Source of the DNA: Methanoregula sp.
GTDB taxonomy: Archaea > Halobacteriota > Methanomicrobia > Methanomicrobiales > Methanospirillaceae
DNA: 11,114 bases
Direction: 5' to 3'
Assembly: GCA_013331015.1 (NCBI GenBank)
Contig: DUHF01000072.1
Coordinates: 1-11,114 of the forward strand
Position numbers and translations under genes: made by a program. The notes under the pieces are model-generated. The model had not been told where the DNA came from. It saw only the letters and a list, made by a program, of their open reading frames with translations, and did no database searches. How positions within the stretch are numbered: the stretch's first letter is position 1; each line of letters begins with the position of its first letter. This document shows, one piece after another, positions 7,444 to 11,114 of the stretch.

Positions 7444-7502
7444 CCACGGGTCAGGAGAACGCCTGCCAGACCTTTCTGCGGCTTTTGGTATCTGACCCGT
7501 GG
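7444..7502. repeat. 11-bp perfect inverted repeat in the phosphatase leader
   Basis: CCACGGGTCAG (7444-7454) and CTGACCCGTGG (7492-7502) are exact complements separated by 37 bases; G-U pairs can add one step at each end in plus-strand RNA. In minus-strand RNA a smaller CAGA-AAGG-TCTG hairpin fits inside. It lies about 80 bases before the phosphatase ATG and has no T run after it, so it is more likely a leader structure or a pair of protein sites than a terminator. Confidence 0.55.
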
Positions 7503-7542
7503 TAAAAGACCTGCCGGGTTTCATGGAGTGAACAATAAAATG

Positions 7543-7836
7543 TCAGGTTTTTATTATTTTTCTGACTTCGCTGTCGGTTATCTCGTAGATGATATCCTTG
7601 TTCTCCCGTTTCAGCTGCTGGAGATCCTTTAAAATGTCCTGTAACTGGTACTCACTGTCCCTCCGTGCGATAACATAGGGGGAGTTGTCCCGGGGATTCT
7701 CCGGGGTTATGGCAATAAGTTCGCAGGTATTGCGCAGGTGATTTATCTCGAACCGGGTAATTTTGTCGAGTTCGAGGGATTTGTAAACCCCCGCATTGAA
7801 CGATCCTGACTGGATAAATTTTACCTGTACACTCAT
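7543..7836 (-). CDS. Small protein of unknown function (97 aa)
   Basis: I do not recognise a family. The product (MSVQVKFIQSGSFNAGVY...) alternates beta-like stretches (VQVKFIQ, ITRFEINHL, CELIAITP, PYVIARRD) with a charged C-terminal helix, YQLQDILKDLQQLKRENKDI, that could form a coiled coil. It has no signal peptide or membrane segment, so it is cytoplasmic. The frame extends to an ATG at 7863, but ATG 7836 is preceded by GAGGTG (7848-7843) at 6 bases, a near-ideal ribosome site, so I chose it. Balanced composition, the strong ribosome site and absence of competing frames support a real gene. It lies 179 bases upstream of the phosphatase on the same strand and might share a transcript with it; the T-rich bases just after its stop could also end transcription. 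Confidence 0.75.
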   Translation of the reverse strand: MSVQVKFIQSGSFNAGVYKSLELDKITRFEINHLRNTCELIAITPENPRDNSPYVIARRDSEYQLQDILKDLQQLKRENKDIIYEITDSEVRKIIKT

Positions 7837-7982
7837 GGATTCCACCTCTTGCTGCTCTTCCATCCCCGATAGATAGTGGCCAGGTTTTCTGGTGCGCTGC
7901 TGCCGGTAAGGAGTTGTCCTCCCGGGTACCGGTCTTCCGGCCCGGTTCCGCGGACCGGTTTTTCCCGCAACGGGTATACCAT
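7833..7982 (-). CDS. Possible 49-aa leader ORF overlapping the 97-aa gene start
   Basis: ATG at 7982 is preceded by GGAGGT (7996-7991) with an 8-base spacer, as good a ribosome site as any in the window. The frame ends with a TGA that shares bases with the ATG at 7836 (ATGA), suggesting coupling. The predicted peptide (MVYPLREKPVRGTGPEDRY...) is hydrophilic, rich in Gly, Pro and Arg, and matches nothing I know. It may be a real small protein, a leader peptide, or coincidence. Confidence 0.28.
   Translation of the reverse strand: MVYPLREKPVRGTGPEDRYPGGQLLTGSSAPENLATIYRGWKSSKRWNP
7928..7963 (+). other. Hairpin followed by T5
   Basis: ACCGGTC (7928-7934) pairs with GACCGGT (7953-7959) around an 18-base GC-rich loop, and five T residues (7959-7963) follow on the plus strand. 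It looks like an intrinsic terminator for rightward transcription, yet no rightward gene lies just upstream. It overlaps the start of the leftward 49-codon ORF. The rest of 7997-8190 shows no other clear feature. Confidence 0.3.
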
Positions 7983-8190
7983 TCCCTATAACCTCCGTTT
8001 TCCTCTTCTTTTGTTATCGGTCTGCTTTGGCAGAAGGGTTCATCAGGACCGGTAGATGAACAATCCGGCTGCCGTCACCAATGCACCCGCAAATCCCCGT
8101 GGTTGCCCTGCCGCTATAGGCTAAAATAGGCCCCGGGGCTGAAGAAGGTATCCCAAAACAATCGGGCGACCTCTTCGACCAATCCTCAAA

Positions 8191-8218
8191 GATTAAATCC
8201 TGAAACACAGAATGGTGA
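8191..8218 (+). promoter_or_regulatory. Promoter element and ribosome site of the NYN-LOTUS gene
   Basis: An AT-rich box (GATTAAAT, 8191-8198) lies about 25-32 bases before the ATG at 8223, and GGTGA (8214-8218) sits 4 bases before it. The ribosome site is partial and close but supports this start. Confidence 0.4.
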
Positions 8219-8222
8219 ACCA

Positions 8223-8999
8223 ATGGATTACCAATCGCTCCCGACCGAACGCCAGAAACGCCTTGCGGTCCTCATTGATGCGGATAACGCCCAGTCAAGT
8301 ATCATCAAGAACCTTCTTGACGAAGTTGCCAAGTACGGCGTGGCGTCCGTCAAGAGGATCTACGGCAACTGGACCACCCCCCAGCTCCAGGGATGGAAGG
8401 ATGTGCTGTTATCGAATTCGATCATCCCGATCCAGCAGTTCAACTATACCACCAAAAAGAATGCCACCGACAGTGCGCTCATCATCGATGCAATGGACCT
8501 GCTCCATACCGGCCATCTTGACGGATTCTGCCTGGTTTCGAGCGACAGCGATTTTACCCGTCTCGCTTCCCGGATCCGGGAGTCCGGCCTGATGGTGTAC
8601 GGGTTTGGGGAAGAGAAGACGCCCAAGGCCTTTGTCGATGCGTGTGACAAGTTCATTTATACCGAGATCCTGCGGCCCACCGAACCGGCAGGGACGACCG
8701 CCCCGGTATATCGGGATACTACCGTTTTCAAGGACATGAAAAAGGACCAGAAGTTCTTGAAACTCTTAAAAAACAGCGTCGAGGACTCATCCGATGAACA
8801 GGGCTGGGCCGAACTCGGCCTTGTGGGCCAGAACATCCAGAAGAAGAGCCCGGAATTCGATGCACGGAATTACGGGTTCAGGAAATTTTTTGACCTTATC
8901 CGTTCCCTTGACCTGTTCGAGATCGACGAACGGCAGTCCCGGGACAATGTGGGAAAGATCATCTATATCCGGGAACCGGTGAAAAAGATACGGAGATAG
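8223..8999 (+). CDS. NYN (PIN-like) domain - LOTUS/OST-HTH protein, putative RNA-targeting nuclease
   Basis: The 258-residue protein has an N-terminal NYN domain (about 11-148) of the LabA-like type: RLAVLIDADNAQ (13-24), YGNWTTPQLQGW (47-58), TKKNATDSALIIDAMDLL (77-94), LVSSDSDFTRLASRIRE (104-120) and VYGFGEEKTPKAF (125-137). Acidic residues expected to bind metal are present: Asp19, Asp21, Asp83, Asp89, Asp108, Asp110. The C-terminal part (about 172-252) matches an OST-HTH/LOTUS winged helix, with GWAELGLVGQNIQKKSPEFDA (194-214) and NYGFRKFFDLIRSLDLFEI (216-234). NYN domains are PIN-fold nucleases or inactive relatives; LOTUS domains bind RNA (G-rich or structured). An RNA processing or silencing role is inferred. 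It is cytoplasmic, transcribed alone, and ends before an oligo-T run. Domain calls are firm; activity is not shown. Confidence 0.92.
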   Translation: MDYQSLPTERQKRLAVLIDADNAQSSIIKNLLDEVAKYGVASVKRIYGNWTTPQLQGWKDVLLSNSIIPIQQFNYTTKKNATDSALIIDAMDLLHTGHLDGFCLVSSDSDFTRLASRIRESGLMVYGFGEEKTPKAFVDACDKFIYTEILRPTEPAGTTAPVYRDTTVFKDMKKDQKFLKLLKNSVEDSSDEQGWAELGLVGQNIQKKSPEFDARNYGFRKFFDLIRSLDLFEIDERQSRDNVGKIIYIREPVKKIRR

Positions 9000-9047
9000 A
9001 GCAGAGCATACTCAGGTGCGACAACGCAAATGATACTCCGTACCCTC

Positions 9048-9052
9048 TTTTT
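9048..9052 (+). terminator. Oligo-T terminator after the NYN-LOTUS gene
   Basis: Five T residues lie about 50 bases after the stop codon, preceded by no clear stem. It is a plausible archaeal-type stop signal. Confidence 0.35.
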
Positions 9053-9139
9053 AGTGCTCTTGAGAAACATGCATGAACGCAGGTTCACACCCGAACGATG
9101 AAAATCGGATGAAATATTTTTAACACAACCGTCCTCGCC

Positions 9140-9280
9140 CGTATCCTTCTCGCTCCTTATGGGGGCGGTACGGCCCAGGAGCGCCTGGGCAATGATCCAG
9201 GGCTTGCGGATGCGATAACGCCCCGCGGGAACTCAATGCGGGGCCCACTGGACGGATGAGCTCCTGAGGAGGCATTTCAT
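9140..9280 (+). ncRNA. Candidate structured small RNA
   Basis: This GC-rich gap segment holds closely packed hairpins: GCCCAGG/CCTGGGC (9173-9179 with 9184-9190, loop AGCG), GCCCCGC/GCGGGGC (9220-9226 with 9238-9244, 11-base loop) and CTCC-TGA-GGAG (9261-9271). GGAGC (9178-9182) could also pair with GCTCC at 9260-9264 or at 9152-9156, so alternative folds exist. An AT-rich box, AAATATTTTTAA (9112-9123), lies about 26 bases before the proposed 5' end and could be its promoter; a T5 run at 9317-9321 could end a longer form. It does not match tRNA, RNase P, SRP or known archaeal riboswitches as far as I can see. Strand and ends are guesses; it could also be the extended 3' region of the leftward phosphatase. 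Confidence 0.3.
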
Positions 9281-9331
9281 AAAAAAACAAAAATTGAGGC
9301 CGCCGCACAGGCGCCCTTTTTAGTCGGCGGC
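9281..9331 (-). terminator. Hairpin plus T-tract terminator of the PAS-PP2C gene
   Basis: Read on the minus strand, the 7-bp stem GCCGCCG/CGGCGGC (9331-9325 with 9305-9299) is followed by T5 (9293-9289) and T7 (9287-9281). It lies 80-130 bases beyond the stop of the phosphatase gene. Stem plus U-rich tract makes a convincing terminator; archaea need only the T tract. Confidence 0.55.
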
Positions 9332-9411
9332 AAATATCCCAATGGGGGTATGAGGCCAGTTTGCTTCCATCATCACCCCTAAGGTTTTCCCCAGAAGCAC
9401 GTTCTTTGATA

Positions 9412-11114
9412 TCAGGTCCCTTTGATCACCAGCAGCGTGATGTCATCGAACTGGGGCATGCCGGAGGTGTAATCCTGCACCGCGAGCAGGATCTGCTCAA
9501 GGATCTCTTTTGCTGAAAGCCCGGCATTTTCCCTGATGATTGCGTTGAGCCGGTCTTCCCCGAATAGCTCCTCTGCGGTATTGATCGACTCCGTAACGCC
9601 ATCGGTATACATCACGATAACATCACCCGGGCCGATCGTTACGATCCGGGATGAGTACTCGCGGTTCTCGACGGCCCCAAGGACAATTCCCGTGGGCAGG
9701 AGTTCCTCAAGGGTTCCGGTCCTGTTCCGGAATACGACCGGGGGGTTGTGGCCGGCATTGACATAGGTGAGGGTTCGATCCTCCTCCCTCAGGGTCCCAA
9801 AGAAGAGGGTAACGAACATTCCGGATTTTGAGTCCTGCGTAATGATGTTGTTGGCGTCATAGATCGCCCGCGCCGGGTCCCGGTGCCAGAGAGCATTGAC
9901 CCGGACAACGATCCGGGACAGTGCCATGAAGAGCGCTGCCGGAACCCCTTTGCCGGAGACATCGGCAACAAGAAGCCCGAGCGTCCCTTTGTCAAGGGCG
10001 ATGATCTCAAACGGGATCACATCAAAGAAATCCCCGCCCACCTCTTTTGCCATCACGGTGCGGGCAGCGATATCGAACCCGGTGATCTGGGGGATCACAT
10101 CGGGCATGAAGCTCTTCTGGATCTCTGCAGCAATCTGGAGCTCTGCATTCGAACGGGCAAGCCGCCCCTCCATCTCGCGTCGCTCGGTAATGTCCCGGAT
10201 CGTCTCGATGGCGCCGGTGATATTCCCCTGAGGATCATACAGCGGGCTCGCCTTGGCCCAGAAGTACCTTCCTGACCTGCCCCCAATGTTTGGGATATAC
10301 GTGTCAACCACGAGCGTATCCCCTTCGCGCTGTACATGGGTGTACCGGCTCTCCACCTCAGCCTCCGGCATCAGCACGAGATTGGCCAGCATGGGCTTCC
10401 GGTCACCGTAAAACGGGATGGAATACTCATAGTCCCCTTTTCCGATCATGGATGCCGCGGGAACACCCGTCAGGTCCTCCATTGCCTTGTTCCACGTGAT
10501 CACCATGCCCTGCCGGTCAATGGCAAGGGTAGCATCGGGAAGAAAGCTGATGATGTCGGAGAGACTCCGCCTTGACCGGACGATCTCCTGTTCGGCCCTT
10601 TTCCGGTCGGTGATATCCCGGATCGTCTCGATAGCTCCGGTGACATTTCCCTGCGGGTCATACAGCGGGCTCGCCTTGGCCCAGAAGTACACCCCGCCGG
10701 GCCGGAAATCCTCGATGTAGATGTCGACAACCAGGGTATCACCGATCCGTTCAACCGTGTCATACCGTTTCTCGATCTCGGCCTCGGGCATGAAGATCAG
10801 GTTGGCAAGCATCGGTTTATGCACCTTGTAGAACGGGAGCGCATACTCGTAGTTGCCCTTCCCGATCATGGATTCGGCAGGAACCCCGGTCAGGGACTCC
10901 ATTGCCTTGTTCCACGCGATAACGGTTCCTTCCATGTCGATGACCAGTGTGGCATCCGGTAAAAAGGCGATGATCTCCGCCATCTCCCGGGTTGTGCGGA
11001 CGATCTCCTGTTCGGCCCTTTTCCGGTCGGTGATATCCCGGATCGTCTCGATAGCTCCGGTGACATTTCCCTGCGGGTCATACAGCGGACTCGCCTTGGC
11101 CCAGAAGTACACCC
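9412..11114 (-). CDS. Multi-PAS RsbU/SpoIIE-type PP2C phosphatase, N-terminus outside the window
   Basis: The frame is open to the right edge; the first visible codon pair lies inside a PAS domain, so the gene starts beyond 11114. Numbering visible residues from the GTG at 11112: 1-39 is the end of one PAS/PAC unit, about 40-179 a full unit (FLPDATLVIDMEGTVIAWN at 50-68), 180-316 a second full unit (FLPDATLAIDRQGMVITWN at 190-208), a short helix (317-335), then the PP2C domain (about 330-566). Acidic metal-binding residues are in GGDFFD (Asp361, Asp364), ADVSGKG (Asp384), YTDG (Asp504) and FDD (Asp556, Asp557), so it should be catalytically competent. PAS units likely sense a ligand or redox state and control dephosphorylation of a Ser/Thr phosphoprotein. 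No membrane segment is seen in this part. The 19-residue core VADVSGKGVPAALFMALSR differs only in its first residues' context from that of the dCache phosphatase, showing recent paralogy. A hairpin/T-tract terminator follows. Confidence 0.94.
   Translation of the reverse strand, partial: VYFWAKASPLYDPQGNVTGAIETIRDITDRKRAEQEIVRTTREMAEIIAFLPDATLVIDMEGTVIAWNKAMESLTGVPAESMIGKGNYEYALPFYKVHKPMLANLIFMPEAEIEKRYDTVERIGDTLVVDIYIEDFRPGGVYFWAKASPLYDPQGNVTGAIETIRDITDRKRAEQEIVRSRRSLSDIISFLPDATLAIDRQGMVITWNKAMEDLTGVPAASMIGKGDYEYSIPFYGDRKPMLANLVLMPEAEVESRYTHVQREGDTLVVDTYIPNIGGRSGRYFWAKASPLYDPQGNITGAIETIRDITERREMEGRLARSNAELQIAAEIQKSFMPDVIPQITGFDIAARTVMAKEVGGDFFDVIPFEIIALDKGTLGLLVADVSGKGVPAALFMALSRIVVRVNALWHRDPARAIYDANNIITQDSKSGMFVTLFFGTLREEDRTLTYVNAGHNPPVVFRNRTGTLEELLPTGIVLGAVENREYSSRIVTIGPGDVIVMYTDGVTESINTAEELFGEDRLNAIIRENAGLSAKEILEQILLAVQDYTSGMPQFDDITLLVIKGT
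10577..10694 (-). repeat. Copy 1 of a 118-bp direct repeat within the PAS region
   Basis: This segment matches 10997-11114 at every base but one (10669 G against 11089 A on the plus strand), with an offset of exactly 420 bases (140 codons). It encodes the end of a PAS/PAC unit, from VYFWAKASPLYDPQGN to AEQEIVR. Similarity falls sharply at its left boundary. Confidence 0.9.
10997..11114 (-). repeat. Copy 2 of the 118-bp direct repeat, reaching the window edge
   Basis: The identical partner of 10577-10694; it may continue past the window. A third, more diverged copy of the same PAC segment lies near 10157-10270 (RYFWAKASPLYDPQGNITG). Confidence 0.9.

Noticed and set aside
5231..7447. Longer phosphatase start at GTG 7447
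   Set aside because: It adds 28 hydrophilic residues before the membrane helix, begins inside an inverted-repeat arm and has no clear ribosome site; ATG 7363 is more typical.
9120..9308. 62-codon leftward frame through the structured gap
   Set aside because: It crosses the T-tract terminator of the PAS phosphatase, lacks a ribosome site and its length is explained by high GC; hairpins account better for the sequence.
9770..9790. tRNA T-arm-like GGTTCGATCC sequence
   Set aside because: It lies inside the conserved PP2C coding sequence (YVNAGHNPP region) and no cloverleaf can be formed around it.
10157..11114. Regularly spaced repeats resembling an array
   Set aside because: Spacing is about 420-430 bases, in frame, and encodes PAS/PAC units; this is a protein domain repeat, not a CRISPR array.

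Overview
The window looks like chromosomal DNA of a methanogenic archaeon, most likely of the order Methanomicrobiales (Methanoregula-like). This is an inference from several traits: AT-rich TATA-like boxes about 25-35 bases before starts, oligo-T stretches after stops, GGAGGTG-type ribosome binding sites, a PEGA-domain surface protein, tandem PAS repeats fused to RsbU/SpoIIE-type phosphatases, and moderately GC-rich coding sequence set in AT-richer gaps. No rRNA, tRNA, CRISPR array, transposase or phage gene was recognised.

Layout. Bases 1-758 (minus) hold the N-terminal part of a secreted C45-type Ntn-hydrolase, cut by the window edge. Divergent from it are a possible 80-residue small ORF (854-1096), an anchored PEGA-domain protein (1093-1629) and a SnoaL/NTF2-fold protein (1791-2222). 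About 1.1 kb without a convincing gene follows; it contains two clean inverted repeats. A type-1 ABC exporter half-transporter (3324-5099, plus) converges on a membrane sensor phosphatase (7363-5231, minus; dCache-HAMP-PP2C). Upstream of that, on the same strand, are a 97-residue protein of unknown function (7836-7543) and two possible short ORFs that overlap downstream start codons. A NYN-LOTUS putative ribonuclease / RNA-binding protein (8223-8999) is transcribed rightward. A 410-base gap follows with a GC-rich, hairpin-dense segment that could be a small RNA, and the terminator of the next gene. The right end (9412-11114, minus) is the C-terminal part of a second RsbU-type phosphatase carrying at least two complete tandem PAS units plus a fragment of a third.

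How the genes may work together. The two phosphatases share an almost identical catalytic core but different sensor parts: an extracytoplasmic dCache domain in one and PAS repeats in the other. They may act on a shared phosphoprotein partner, but none is encoded here. The first genes (C45 hydrolase, PEGA protein) are exported or surface proteins. The remaining genes look like independent units with their own promoters and terminators. The most notable points are the near-identical 118-bp repeat inside the PAS region, the structured intergenic segment at 9140-9290, the 11-bp inverted repeats at 2916-2945 and 7444-7502, and the short ORFs overlapping gene starts.
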